Shown here in pieces: positions 37,960-48,698 of a stretch of DNA of 64,000 nucleotides. The position numbers were made by a program, and so were the translations under genes. Under the pieces are notes generated by a model. It worked only from the letters and a program-made list of their open reading frames with translations, had not been told where the DNA came from and ran no database searches. Source of the DNA: Paulinella micropora. Lineage: Eukaryota; Cercozoa; Imbricatea; Euglyphida; Paulinellidae. Location: assembly GCA_019918135.1 (NCBI GenBank), contig WBZZ01005927.1, positions 1-64,000 on the forward strand, written 5' to 3'. Positions within the stretch are counted from its first letter, which is position 1; every line of letters starts with the position of its first letter.

Positions 37960-38310
37960 ATTATTTCCTTCTCGTCCCCCCCCCCTCTCCTTTCCTAATA
38001 GCAACTTTGGGAGGGGGAGGGGAGGGGGGGGGTACCCCCTCTTCCCCCGGGGGATAGCTATTCTCTCCCCCCCCCCCCCCCCCCCCGCCCGCAACACACA
38101 TCGGGAGGGAGGGAAAGAAAGGGAGAGGCAAGGGGAGGGGGAAATATCCCCCCCCCCTCGCAAGTGCACAGTTGCACCCCTCCCACCCTGAGGGAGGGGA
38201 CATCATACCCAACGGGTACCCAGAGCTCGCGTCGTCCAGCAGCCGGTATCATGGATTGGCGTGCTAGCTATGCGCGCTGGCGCATAACACGCGCCCTGGA
38301 CATTGCCTGC
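37960..38310. other. C-run spacer with no gene
   Basis: Long C and G runs (for example 38,070-38,090) and a GAAATATCCCCCCCC block resemble the upstream flank of 35,603, so the promoter side of the Bro-like genes was duplicated with them. Confidence 0.5.
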
Positions 38311-39401
38311 AATACATGTTTTATTGAACGCCCGGGGCGCAGCGTAGACGACGACGACGCTGTGGCACCGTTCCCCTACCGAAGAAGAAGGGCGACGCTC
38401 AGACGGAGAGTAAATCAGCGACTTCCGCAGAGCGCGCGCGTCTTGCTAGCCCGGAGCCGCACTCGGGTGACGACGACGACGACAAGGACTGGGGTGGTCA
38501 GGAAAGTTCGCAAGGTGCGCACGAGGTAGAGATGCAAGTGGAGGGTGTGCAGGGTGAAGAGCCAGCTCTCTCACAGGTCGGGGGGGGACATCAAGGGCGA
38601 GGGAGTCGAGCTGCAGCCAGGCGTGGCCTCGCCGTCCTTCAAATTGCTCACGCCCTGCGGCCTGGACGATGAGTGTGCACCAGAAGACGGCGCAGGGGGG
38701 GGCTCCACCGGCCCCCCTGCGCAAGCGGGGGTGGGCTGCAGGAAGAATAAGAAGACTGACAAGATTGTGCAGGCCACGGAGGCAAAGTGCCCCGGCTGCC
38801 TTCTGCGCATAGCGGCAGACGGCTGCCACCGCTGCGTCAGCTGCGACCTGCCACCCAGGCTCAGCGCGCCGAGGCCAAACACCAGCTCCAGCAGCAGCAC
38901 CAGAAGCAACAGCAGCCGCAGCAGCAGCCGCAGCAGCAGCAGCAGCGCCCGCCCCGCGGCCCCGCGCAAGTCTTCGCGCTTCAACGCTTTACAGGGAGCC
39001 TTACCCAACTCATACAAAGCTGAGGTCAACCAGGCCCGCCTCGTCCTGGAGCAAGGAAAGTCTCTGTCCTCTCGCCGGATCCGGCGCGCCTCCGAGAAGA
39101 AGTGGCTTTGCTTGCGCAAGCCCTGCCTGCGAGCCAACGAATACGTCATACTCCCCGCCGCTGCGTACATCAACAGCCCATGTGTTGTCTGCGACCAGAC
39201 CAGCGTCAGGCTCAGCGGAGATCTACTGGTGCCCCTTTGCTTTGCCCCGTGCCCGACTCGGAGAGGCTGAAAGCGGCTGAACCTCGTACCAAGCCTGGTG
39301 GTGCTCTCTCGCAACCCAGCAAATGCGCAAGCAAAGAAGAGGAAGAAGAAGTAGAAAAAGAACAGCTCCAGGAGGATGCTGACAACACGGACTCTGATTA
39401 A
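38310..39401 (+). pseudogene. Decayed paralogue of the zinc-cluster gene at 31,837
   Basis: The match begins at CGCCCGGGGCGCAGCGTAGA (compare 32,047) and runs to the shared end (ACACGGACTCTGATTAAAG). Shared parts include the first zinc cluster (CPGCLLRIAADGCHRC), the poly-Gln region and the segment RFNALQGALPN. The second zinc cluster is largely missing, the N-terminus is lost, and the frame is interrupted more than once. AATAAAATG follows at about 39,459. It is a broken copy, probably older than the LRR duplicate. Confidence 0.8.
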
Positions 39402-39533
39402 AGGGGGAGAAGAGGGAGAGTTAATACTTGTTGTTCTTAAAGTCTTTTAATTCAATCAATAAAATGTTTTTGCTGCCGTTGGGTATTAATAAAAAAAACC
39501 CTTGACAAAGTTTTTAATCTTGGCACTGAGAAC

Positions 39534-41003
39534 CTAGCTGGCCAGAAAGTCGGTAGCCAGGACCAGCTGCAAGAACTCGAGGCTTAGATAGCGCAGCCAC
39601 GTCTCTTTCTGTATACCTCGGGGCGGGGTTCGCTTAGCAAAAGAGACCGCACGTATTTTTGTTAGACCGAAACGGCTAGAATCGTCTTCGTACAAGCTCA
39701 GAAAGCCCCCCTGCCATAAATATGATTCATCTACCTCGATTTCTCTTGCAGAATCAGCTGGGTACCAAAAGCGTGTGCTGACCGGCCACGAGGCCTTGGC
39801 TTCTTTCAGGTACATAAAAAGCGAGTAGAATGGGCCCACCTTGGGGCTCTCTAGGTCCGCCCACCACAGCGCACACGCCAGCAACCGAGTACGGGGCGGA
39901 TGCGACACAGAGCCTAGGAGCCCCTTCCTTAGCCGGGCGTGGGGGAGTTCGGGCAGGGATTGTGTACCTTGGCTTTTTTCTTCTACCCAAACCTGCACCT
40001 GAATCCAGGAACAGGTGTACACGGCCCAGCAGCACACGCGGTTGCTAAAGTCTACCAAGTCGGTGACCCTCACGGGTTCCTGTCGCAGACTGTTTCGTGT
40101 GTGCTCTAGGTAGGAACATTTCTGTGCTTGGGCCCGGGAATGCGGCTCAACCTTTAACGCCGCCAGCCGCTCGTGGTCAAAGTCGATGGGCCGGAATTCT
40201 TTGTTGTCGTCTAAGAGCAGGTTCCACTCCGCCAAGTCCCAGTACAGAATGCGGGCCTTCGCTAACGCACTTAAGAACAGCTTTACGTCCCTAAGCCAAT
40301 TGTTCCAAATCTCGTCATCCTGCTCAAACGACGTCTGGGTTTGGTCGCTTGGTCGCTTGCCGGCGTAGGGCATACAGAACCAGTATTCGAGTGCTCCGCC
40401 GTCGTCCGTCTCGACAGCCCACGCGCGTTCTATTCCTGGTACCAACCCGTTTGTGATTGTGTGCAAATGTGCCTGTACTCCCGCGTCCAGCAAGATTCCT
40501 TTGTCACCGGAGCGTTTGAAGACGTGCCACTGGCCCCTGTCCTCTGGAACATCGTCGGGGAAAGCGACGAAGACATCTCCGTCTTTAAGCCACCTTTGGA
40601 GGCAGAGATCTTTAAACCTGCTAAAGTCTTTATCCTTGCAAGCTTTTGTTGGTAATGTTAGAACTGTGCCTTCTTTTTGGTACAGATCTGGCTCTTCGTC
40701 AGACAGTGCTGGCTCTTTATTGTCCTGTAAAGTATGTACGCAGTCTGTTTTTGGCCTCAGTGTAGAAGGTTGTTTTTTTTGCAGCACCTTATCCAGCTCA
40801 GACAACACCTTATCACTCTGGCCCCCGTTTTCGGCTAGCGTCTTTTTTAAGTGCTGCAAGCAATCTTGCAGGTCGCTGGGCCGGTGATGGCGCGCGCAGA
40901 CTGCCGCGGCGGGGCCTGGTACCGACCTCTCTCGCGGTGGCTTTCCAACGGGTTGCCCCCCCGCCGGCGACTGCGAGTGTTTGTGCTTTTTTTGGGGGGG
41001 CAT
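39534..41003 (-). CDS. Protein kinase-like protein, 489 aa
   Basis: The ATG at 41,003 opens MPPQKKHKHSQSPAGG, a basic low-complexity start. Residues about 150-280 have kinase-fold landmarks: a VFKRSGDKG segment near 167, the catalytic-loop equivalent YWDLAEWNLLLDD near 253-265 (HRDxxxxN in typical kinases, with Asp and Asn kept), and PIDFDH near 275 in place of DFG, keeping the metal-binding Asp. The C-terminal 200 residues are unrecognised. It resembles the diverged kinase-like proteins of fungi and large viruses; activity is uncertain because HRD and DFG are altered. The stop codon (39,534-39,536) lies inside the dispersed TAG..CAGTGCCAAG repeat core. Confidence 0.65.
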   Translation of the reverse strand: MPPQKKHKHSQSPAGGQPVGKPPRERSVPGPAAAVCARHHRPSDLQDCLQHLKKTLAENGGQSDKVLSELDKVLQKKQPSTLRPKTDCVHTLQDNKEPALSDEEPDLYQKEGTVLTLPTKACKDKDFSRFKDLCLQRWLKDGDVFVAFPDDVPEDRGQWHVFKRSGDKGILLDAGVQAHLHTITNGLVPGIERAWAVETDDGGALEYWFCMPYAGKRPSDQTQTSFEQDDEIWNNWLRDVKLFLSALAKARILYWDLAEWNLLLDDNKEFRPIDFDHERLAALKVEPHSRAQAQKCSYLEHTRNSLRQEPVRVTDLVDFSNRVCCWAVYTCSWIQVQVWVEEKSQGTQSLPELPHARLRKGLLGSVSHPPRTRLLACALWWADLESPKVGPFYSLFMYLKEAKASWPVSTRFWYPADSAREIEVDESYLWQGGFLSLYEDDSSRFGLTKIRAVSFAKRTPPRGIQKETWLRYLSLEFLQLVLATDFLAS

Positions 41004-41029
41004 TTTTTTCACTTGTTTTCGAACCAAGC

Positions 41030-44000
41030 ATAAGACAATCGAGCTTTAATTCAGCGTATTCTTTTTTTGCACTTTCTTGGCGCGCCCTCTCCCCCCCCCT
41101 CCCTTTCCCCTGCCATTCCTTTGTGAACTGGACTTTTTCTCTTTCCCCTTTTTCGAATGCAATTCGTCGCCAAATTGTCTGTGTGTGATATGGTCGAAAA
41201 GGGCAATACTTCCGAGTTCTCCGACGTAACTTCCCTTTTTAGCTATATCAGGCTTCTAATTATTAACAGAGGAAAAGAAACAGCGAGGAGTGGGGCGTCA
41301 AGAACTACAAAAAAAGTCCACGCTGAATTAAAACTCGAAAAAATCTTGCACTAGCGCAGAAGCTACAAACAAAATAAATACACGCAACGCCTCCACTAAT
41401 CCCCCCCGGCCCCTTTTTCTTTTAGTTTTCAGTGCCAAAATCACAACTTTGTCATGGATTTTTTTAATTTTTTTTACACCGGCGAAGCGCGCCCCTGCCT
41501 CTTCACTCTACACGCGCAAACAAAGGACGAAAGGGGGGACGGGGTGGAAGCACATCCCGCCCCCCTTTTTTTTCTCTCTCCCTTTCTTCCTCCCCCCCGT
41601 CTGTTCCCTTTGTTATCGGCCCAAATTCTTTTTCCTTTTTTCATATTTTTCTGACCTTGCGCACGGTGGCCGACCCATGGCACAAACAGGACGCCGCCGG
41701 GCCCGGCCGGGGCTCTTGTCCTCCTGGCACATTGACCACTGCCCATCCATCCGCCGCAGGGTCGTGCTGGAGCACGGTGTTACGCTCCTAGTTTTCAGTG
41801 CCCAAGTGTACGATCGTCGAGCTTTAAGTTAGCGTATTTTTTTTCGTACTCTCTTGGCGCCCCTACTCCCCCCCCCCCACTTCCCTCCCGCTCCCGATTT
41901 CCCCTTTCCCTGCTCCTTGAGTCCCCCGGGCTCAGGGGGCTCAGAGGGGAGGAAGAAAGAAAGGGGGAGGGGGGGGCGCCCCCCCCCCATCGGTGGGCTC
42001 CAAAAAAAAGTTTGCTTATTTTTGACCCCCGCTCTGAGGAGGGAGGGGGATGTGCCGCGTGCTGCCCTTTCTCTCTCCCAGCTGTCTGCCGGTCTCAGGG
42101 TTTTCCTTCCTAGATTTCAATCCAATCCGATTTTTTTTTGGGATGCGTTTGCACACGCAAACAAGGGACGAGGGGGGGGGGAGGGGGAGGAGAAAGAGGA
42201 AAGGGGAAGAAGGGGGAGGGGAGTGATTCCCCCGCCCCCCTCCCTCCCCTCTGTTCCCGTTGCCCCCCCCCCCTTTCATTCCCCCCCGTTTGTTTCTTTG
42301 GTTGTCGAGCAAAAAGAATTTCCGCAGATCTTTTCATATTTTTCTGACCCTGCGCAAGGTGGCCGAGTCATGGCGCGGACAGGACGCCGTCGGGGTTGTG
42401 AGGCCCTTTCCCTCCTAGCCCAATGACCACCGTGCTATCCATCCGCCGCAGGGGGACAAGGGGGAACAGAGGGACGAAAGAGGGGACGGGGATGGAGAGC
42501 ACACCCCGCCCCTCCCTGCACACGTTCTCAGTGCCAAGATTAAAATTTTTTCTTTTAGTAATTTCTTTTCGCACGATTTTTCTTGTACACCGGCAAAGCG
42601 CGCCCCTACCCTTCCCTTCCCTCTAGCTCCCGATCCTCAGACGAGGGACTAGACAATTCATACTCTCCCCCCCTTCCCTCCTTTCATATTTTTCTGACAT
42701 TGCGCACGGTGGCCGAGCTACGGCACGGACAGGGTACCGTCGTCGGGGTAGTGAGGCCCCTGTCCTCTTGGCACATTGACCACCGTCCATCCATTCGCCG
42801 CAGATCGTGCTGGAGCACGGTGCTTTGCTCTTAGTTTTCAGTGCCCGAGTGTACAACCGTCGAGCTTTAATTCAGCGTAAATTACGTTTTCTTGGCGCGG
42901 GAGGGAGAGGGGGCAGGGGCGCGCTTCGCCGGTGTACAAAAATCAGCGCAAAAAAAAAAATCCAGGACAAAGTTGTAATCTTGGCACTGAGCTCAGGGGA
43001 GAGAGGAAGGGGCCGGGGGCGTCAAGAAAGTGCAAGAAAAGTCCACGCTGAATTAAAACTCGACAAGGCATTACGACTTGACAATTGAAACAGCACCCTC
43101 AGGCTGCCGCGGCATCCGGCCCACGTTATGTTGCTGCGGTAGCCTATGCTAGAACCCTAGCCGGCACCGTCTGTGCTCTGCTCGCGCGCAAGGTCAGAAA
43201 AATATGAAAAGATCTGAGGATTTTTTTTGCCCGACAACAAAGGGAACAGAGGGAGGAGGCAGGGGCGCGCTAAGAACGTACAAAAAAGAAATTAAAAAAA
43301 ATCCCTGACAAAGCTTTAATACTGGACGGGGGAAAGCGCATCCCGCCCCCCTTCTCCCCCCCCTTTCTCTTCCTCCCTTCTCCCACGGGGCAGTACTATT
43401 CGCCGCAGGGTCGTGCTGGGGGGCACGGTGCTCCGCTCCTAGTTTTCAGTGCTCAAGTGTACGACCGTCGAGTGGGCCGGCTGCTGCGACAGCCTGAGGG
43501 TGACGTTGCAAGTGTCAAGTGTAAGACTTTGTCGAGTTTTAATTCAGCGTAATTTTTCTTGCACTTTCTTGGCGCAGAAGCTACAAACAAAATAAAGACA
43601 TGTAACGCTTCTACTAATCCCCCCCCCCCCCCCCTATGCCGGGCGCCTTCCCCCCTTCACTCTTACTGACGCGGGGAAAAGATAGATTAATCCTCCTCGG
43701 CCCCTTCCTCTCTCTAGTTTTCAGTGCCAAGACTACAACTCTGTCATGGATTTTTTTAATTTTTTTGTACACCGGCGAAGCGCGCCCCTGCCCCCCCCTC
43801 TCCCGCTCCGCTCCCGATTTTCAGACAGTGAGGGGGGGCCAAGCCGTAATATTTTGCGCCATCAAGAAAGTACCAAAAAGAAAGATACTTGTTCAGCCGG
43901 AGTCTCCACAAGGGGAAGGGGAGGGGGGGGGGCGCCCGGCTTAGTCGAGTCGTTTCATATTTTTTTTGGTAGCTTCTGCGCTCTCTCCCTCCCCCCTTGC

Positions 44001-44185
44001 CCTTCCCCTGTTCTTTGAGCCCCCCGGGCTCAGGGGGCTCAAAGGGGAAGGGAGAGGGAAAAAGGGGGGGGGGCGCCCCCCCCTCCCCTGTGGGCTCCCA
44101 AAAAAAGTTTATTTATTTTTGCTTTTTCTCTCTTCCCCCTCGTTCCCTCTTATCTCTCCTGGAGCGGACGAGGGGAGAGCTCGCC
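41030..44185. repeat. Dense repeat block A/B
   Basis: It contains the short core TTTAATTCAGCGTA in forward orientation (41,045, 41,820, 42,865, 43,535), several MITE-like cores (41,650, 42,340, 42,690), the TTGTACACCGGCGAAGCGCG module (41,470, 43,768) and GC hairpins. The stretch 42,400-43,190 recurs at 62,500-63,270 and in part at 52,760-53,300. No gene is seen. Confidence 0.8.
41185..41250. mobile_element. 66-base hairpin element
   Basis: GTGATATGGTCGAAAAGGG at the left and CCCTTTTTAGCTATATCA at the right are imperfect inverted repeats. A CGTCGCCAAATT remnant of the E2F-like palindrome lies 20 bases upstream, as in the other copies. Confidence 0.55.
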
Positions 44186-44191
44186 GTTCTT

Positions 44192-45484
44192 CTAGCGCTG
44201 AACTCTTAGCTGATGCAGCTCGAGAGCTTGCGCCAGGCGCTCGACTCCTGTGTTTGTGACTTGCAAAGCTTTGCCTAGCTCTAGCGATCTCAGATCCGCC
44301 AGCTGTTCCAAATGGATAAGCCCCCCGTCAGTCACCTCACAACAAGTCCCGAGGCGCAGCTCGCACAGGCTTTTGAACCGCGATAGGTGCTTCAGCGTGT
44401 CGTCGTTGATGCTTACGTTAGGTAGTTGCAGCCGCCGGAGATCCTTGGCCATGGGCATTTGTGTGAGCCACGTGCCACGGGGGGCAAGGCCCCCCGAGCC
44501 CCCCTTCAGCCCGCGCCAGCGGGCTGACAGTGATTGCAACCAGTAGTCACTCAGGTACCCAGCGTCGGCGAGTTCTAAATGTGTGAGTCCTGGTGGCAGC
44601 TTGTACGGGTCCGTGAGACAGTTGAGATCGCGACACTTCAGTCGCGAGAGCTTGGGCAGAGCGGCAAGGTTCGTCGGGGATACGTGCATGCCGCAATGCG
44701 AAACCTCAAGCTCCTCCAGCTCTGGCAGCGCACTGCAGAGCTCGTTGAGGGAGGTGCGGTTGACGCCCTGAAAGTGGCGCAGACGGAGCCCCTGCAGACC
44801 AGGCAATGTTTGGATTTGGGCCAGCCAAGGAAGATCATCATGTATAGTTTGCTCGATCTCCAAGTTCAGCAGCCCCGGCGCAAGTTTCAGCAGCCTCGTA
44901 AACCCGCTCAACCCAAGTGCGCAGCGGCGCAGGGCCAGTCGCTGCAACGAGGTCGGTAGGCGGGACACTTTGTCTCCGTACAAGCAGTAACACCGTCTCA
45001 GTTCGAGTGTGTGGACCGAGGCGGGCAGCTGGGACAAAATCTCGTCATCCAGGTGTCCTTTATGGATTGAGACTACGGACAAGGGCGGATTTCCCGCAAG
45101 CAGTGCCAGAAGCTTGTCTTTGGTTAAGTCGTCGCCGCTGGCCTTCAGTCGCTGTGGTCTAAGCTGGCTCAGTAAATTGTTAGAGGGAACGTTTGTCTTT
45201 GTGTCGGCCGCCAGGGCTAGCGAGCAACAGAACCCCCCGGCCGCGAGAAAAGCGCGCCCCGCCGGAGAAGACAAGAAATGGCCATGGCTGCGGAGTCTGA
45301 GATCAAGCTCCAACACATTGCTTAGGCTCTGCCAGAAATGTCGCTTTTGCATGATAGACGCCCAGAGTTTGCAAACCCTGAACGCCGTGCGCAAACTCCG
45401 AGCGAGGGCTAAAGAAAAAAGAACGGCAGAGCCACGTGGCACAACAGAAAATCGCAAAGGTGATACGTTGTGTCTACAAAGCAC
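44192..45484 (-). CDS. F-box/LRR protein, about 430 codons
   Basis: The frame opens at a GTG (45,484); the first ATG (45,352) would remove part of the F-box, so the true start is uncertain. Residues about 16-52 read PRGSAVLFSLALARSLRTAF, then RVCKLWASIMQKRHFWQSL, a fair F-box with the VCKxW core. LRRs follow from about 120 (SVHTLELRRCYCLYGD, LQRLALRRCALGLSG, LEELEVSHCGM) to the end (LCELRLGTCCEVTDGGLIHL). In known proteins the F-box binds Skp1 and the LRRs bind the substrate of an SCF ubiquitin ligase. The function here is by analogy. Confidence 0.75.
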   Translation of the reverse strand: MLCRHNVSPLRFSVVPRGSAVLFSLALARSLRTAFRVCKLWASIMQKRHFWQSLSNVLELDLRLRSHGHFLSSPAGRAFLAAGGFCCSLALAADTKTNVPSNNLLSQLRPQRLKASGDDLTKDKLLALLAGNPPLSVVSIHKGHLDDEILSQLPASVHTLELRRCYCLYGDKVSRLPTSLQRLALRRCALGLSGFTRLLKLAPGLLNLEIEQTIHDDLPWLAQIQTLPGLQGLRLRHFQGVNRTSLNELCSALPELEELEVSHCGMHVSPTNLAALPKLSRLKCRDLNCLTDPYKLPPGLTHLELADAGYLSDYWLQSLSARWRGLKGGSGGLAPRGTWLTQMPMAKDLRRLQLPNVSINDDTLKHLSRFKSLCELRLGTCCEVTDGGLIHLEQLADLRSLELGKALQVTNTGVERLAQALELHQLRVQR

Positions 45485-45589
45485 AGAACTGCTGATTTAA
45501 ACTTTTTAAACGTCAGTTAGCGAGTGGGGGGGTGGCGCCCCCCCCACCCCTCTACTGCAGAGCCGGGCCCGAGGAATGGGGAGGGGGCG

Positions 45590-45900
45590 CCCCCCCCCCC
45601 CTCCCCAACGCCACGTGTGCGGCTTTGTATGTCGGCTCCTTTTTGGTGAGGCGAGGTACGGCTTTGCCTGTCACACGCAGAAGCAGCGGCCCCCTTGCTT
45701 CGTGAGCTTTTTGGAGCCCTGGCGGGCGCTTGCGCGCTGCTGCAACCACTGCAAGAAGTCAACGAAGAAGCCGTCGAGAGCGGAGATTACTACGCCGTGC
45801 GTGAGTGTGAAGGGGAGAATTGTGGGGAATTATTGTACGACGAACAGTATGAACAAAACCTCGGCCTTGTCGCCGGGCTAAATGAGCCCAGCGCGTGTGC
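45590..45900 (+). pseudogene. Relic of an unknown Cys-containing gene
   Basis: Two plus frames look coding in turn: FVCRLLFGEARYGFACHTQK first, then LFGALAGACALLQPLQEVNE and DYYAVRECEGENCGELLYDE. There is no start, and the right end runs into the dispersed GTGCGCTAAGAATGTACAAAA repeat. It is probably a broken gene fragment. Confidence 0.35.
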
Positions 45901-48000
45901 GCTAAGAATGTACAAAAAAGAAATAATAAAAAGAAATCCTTGACAAAGTTTTTAATTTTGGCACTGAGAACTAAGAGAGGGAGAAAGTCCAAACAAGTTT
46001 TTCTAAAAGGCCCTTTTTCATTACGAACACGCGTCGAGATCCACCCTACCTCCGGACGGCACAATTTGGCGCCAAATTTAGCTGGGGCCTTTCCGGAGGC
46101 TCAAGGAGCAGGAGTGAGGGGAGGGGAAGGGCGCAGAAGCTGCAAAAGAATCTCCGAACATGCAACGCCTCCACAGGTCGGCCTCCCCTCTGTTCATATC
46201 CCCGCGGACCCTGCGCACAGTGGCCGAGCTATGGCACGGACAGGACGCCGTCGGGATTATTAAACTCTTATCCTCCTAGCACATTGACCACGGGGGCAGT
46301 ACCATTCGCGCAGGGTCGTGCTGGAGCACGGTCCTCCGCTCCTAGTTTTCAGTGCTCAAGTGTACGACCGTCGAGTGGGCCGGATGCTGCGGCAGCCTGA
46401 GAGTGCCTTTGCAAGTGTCAAGTGTAAGACTTTGTCGAGTTTTAATTCAGCGTGGACTTTTCTTGCACCGGCGAAGCGCCCTGCTCCCCCCTGTCCCTTC
46501 CCTTTCCTCTCCTCTTCTCCCCCCCCCCCCGTCTGCTCCCTTTGTTGTTGGGCAATTTTTTTTTCCTTTTTTCATATTTGTCTGATATTGCGCACGGTGG
46601 CCGAGCCATGGCGTGGACAAGACGCCGTCGGGGCCGGCCGGGGCTCTTGTCCTGGCACATAAACCACCACCCATCCATCCGCCACAGGGTCGTACTGGAG
46701 CACGGTGCTCCGCTCCTAGTTCCCAGTGCCCCCAAATGTAAGACCGTCGAGCTTTAATTCAAGCGTATTCTTTTTCGCACTCTCTTGGCACGCGAATAGA
46801 GCACAGACGGTGCCGGCCAGGGTTCATGGCTCGGGCTACCGCAGCAACATGACATGGGCCGGATGTCGTTGCAAGTGTCAAGTGTAATGCCTTGTCGAGT
46901 GTTAATTTCAGCATGGACTTTTCTTACACTTTCTTTGCGCCCCCCTGCCTCTTCCCCTCCCTTTTGAGCGCAGGGGGCTCAAGGAGCAGGGGAGGGGAAA
47001 GAAGAAGGGTGAATGGCGCAGAAGCTACAAACAAAATAAATACATGCAACGCCTCCACTAACCCCCCCCCCCTCTATGCCGGGCACCTTTCCCCTTTCCC
47101 TCTTACTGACGGGGGGTAGATATAGATTAAATCCTCCCCGGCAGTGCCAAGAGTACAAATTTGTCACGGATTTTTTTTTTGCGCTGATTTTTGTACACCG
47201 GCGAAGCGCGCCCCTGCCCTCCCGATTCTCAGACAGTGAGAAAGGGGCGGGTAGAAGCACATCCCCCTTCTTCTCCCCCTTTCTCCCCCCCCCCTTCTTC
47301 CCTTCCCCCCGTCTGTTCCCTTTGTTGTCGGGCAAAAAAAATTTCCGCAGATCTTTGCATATTTTTCTGACCTTGCGCACGGTGGCTGAGCCATGGCACG
47401 GACAGGATGTCGTCAGGCCGGCCGGGGTTTTTTTCTTTCTAGCACATTGACCACCGCCCATTCATTCGCCGCAGGGTCGTGATGGAGCACGGTGCCCTGC
47501 TCCTAGTTTTCAGTGCCCCCATGTAAGACCGTCGAGCTTTAATTCAGCGCATTCTTTTTCGTATTTTCTTGGCGCCCCTACTCCCTCCCCCTTCTCTCCC
47601 GCTCCCGATTTCCCCTTTCCCTGCTCCTTGAGCCCCCCGGGCTCAGGGGGCTCAGGGAGGGAAGAAAGAAAGGGGGAGGGGGGGGGGGAGCGCCCCCCCC
47701 CCCCATCGGTAGGCTCCAAAAAAAGTTTACTTATTTTTGCCCCCCGCTCTGAGGAGGGAAGGGGATGTGCCGCGTGCTGCCCTTTCTCTCTCCCAGCTGT
47801 CTACCTGTCTCAGGGGGGTTTGCCTTCCTAGATTTCAATCCAATCCGATTTTTTTTTGGGATGCGTTTGCACACGCAAACAAGGGACGAGGGGAGGGAGG
47901 GGGAGGAGAAAGAGGAAGGGGGAAGAAGGGGGAGGGGAGTGATTCCCCCCCGCCCCCCTCCCTTTCCTCTGTTCCCGTCGCCCCCCCCCCCTTTCATTCC

Positions 48001-48290
48001 CCCCCGTTTGTTTCTCTGGTTGTCGTGCAAAAAAAATTTTCCGCAGATCTTTTCATATTTTTCATATTTTTCCGACCTTGCGCACGGTGGCCGAGCCATG
48101 GCACGGACAGGACGCCGTCGGGTCCGGCCGGGGCTCTTGTCCACCTGCTACATTGACCACCGCCCGTCCATCCACCGCAGGGCTGCGCTGGAGCACAGTG
48201 CGCAAGATGTAAAAAATAGGAAAAATATAAAAGTGGAAAAAAAATTTTTTTTTGGGATGCGTTTGCACGCACAAACAAGGGACGAGGGGG
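48001..48290 (+). mobile_element. MITE-like element, near-complete copy
   Basis: The left arm has CCGTTTGTTTCTCTGGTTGTCG, TTCCGCAGATCTTTTCATAT and CCTTGCGCACGGTGGCC. The core has GGACGCCGTCGGG and ACATTGACCACCGCCC. The right arm has AGCACAGTGCGCAAGATG, ATATAAAAGTGG and GTTTGCACGCACAAACAAGG. Confidence 0.6.
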
Positions 48291-48415
48291 GGGGGGATAG
48301 CAGGGGACGACGGGAACAAAGGGGAGGGAGGGGGGCGGGGGGGGGGAAGCACTCCCCTGCCCCTTCTTCCCCCCTTCCTCTTTCTCCTCTCCCTCCCTTC
48401 CTCCCCCTTTCATTC

Positions 48416-48698
48416 CCCCCGTCTGTTCCCTTTGTTGTTGGGCAAAAAAAATTTTCGCAGATCTTTTCATATTTTTCTGATCTTGAGCGCGGTGGCCGAG
48501 TCCTGGCACAGACAGGACGCCGTCGGGGTAGTGAGGTTTTTGTCCTCCTAGCACATTGACCGCCGCCCATCCATCCGCCGCAGGGTCGTGCCGGAGCACG
48601 GTGCGCAAGATCTGCGGAAATATCTGCTGGAATATGAAAAGTGGAAAAGAAAATTTTTTTCGGAACGCGTTTGCACGCGCAAACAAGGGACGACGGGA
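48416..48698 (+). mobile_element. MITE-like element, near-complete copy
   Basis: It has the same order of blocks. The right arm shows the duplicated TCTGCGGAAATATCTG motif and GTTTGCACGCGCAAAC, a near-perfect palindrome. It starts about 125 bases after the preceding copy. Confidence 0.6.

Noticed and set aside
37903-38169. N-terminal extension of the Bro-like/HNH protein by 89 codons
   Set aside because: The upstream part is G- and C-run spacer; the paralogue at 35,603 starts at the same MSAQQAM.
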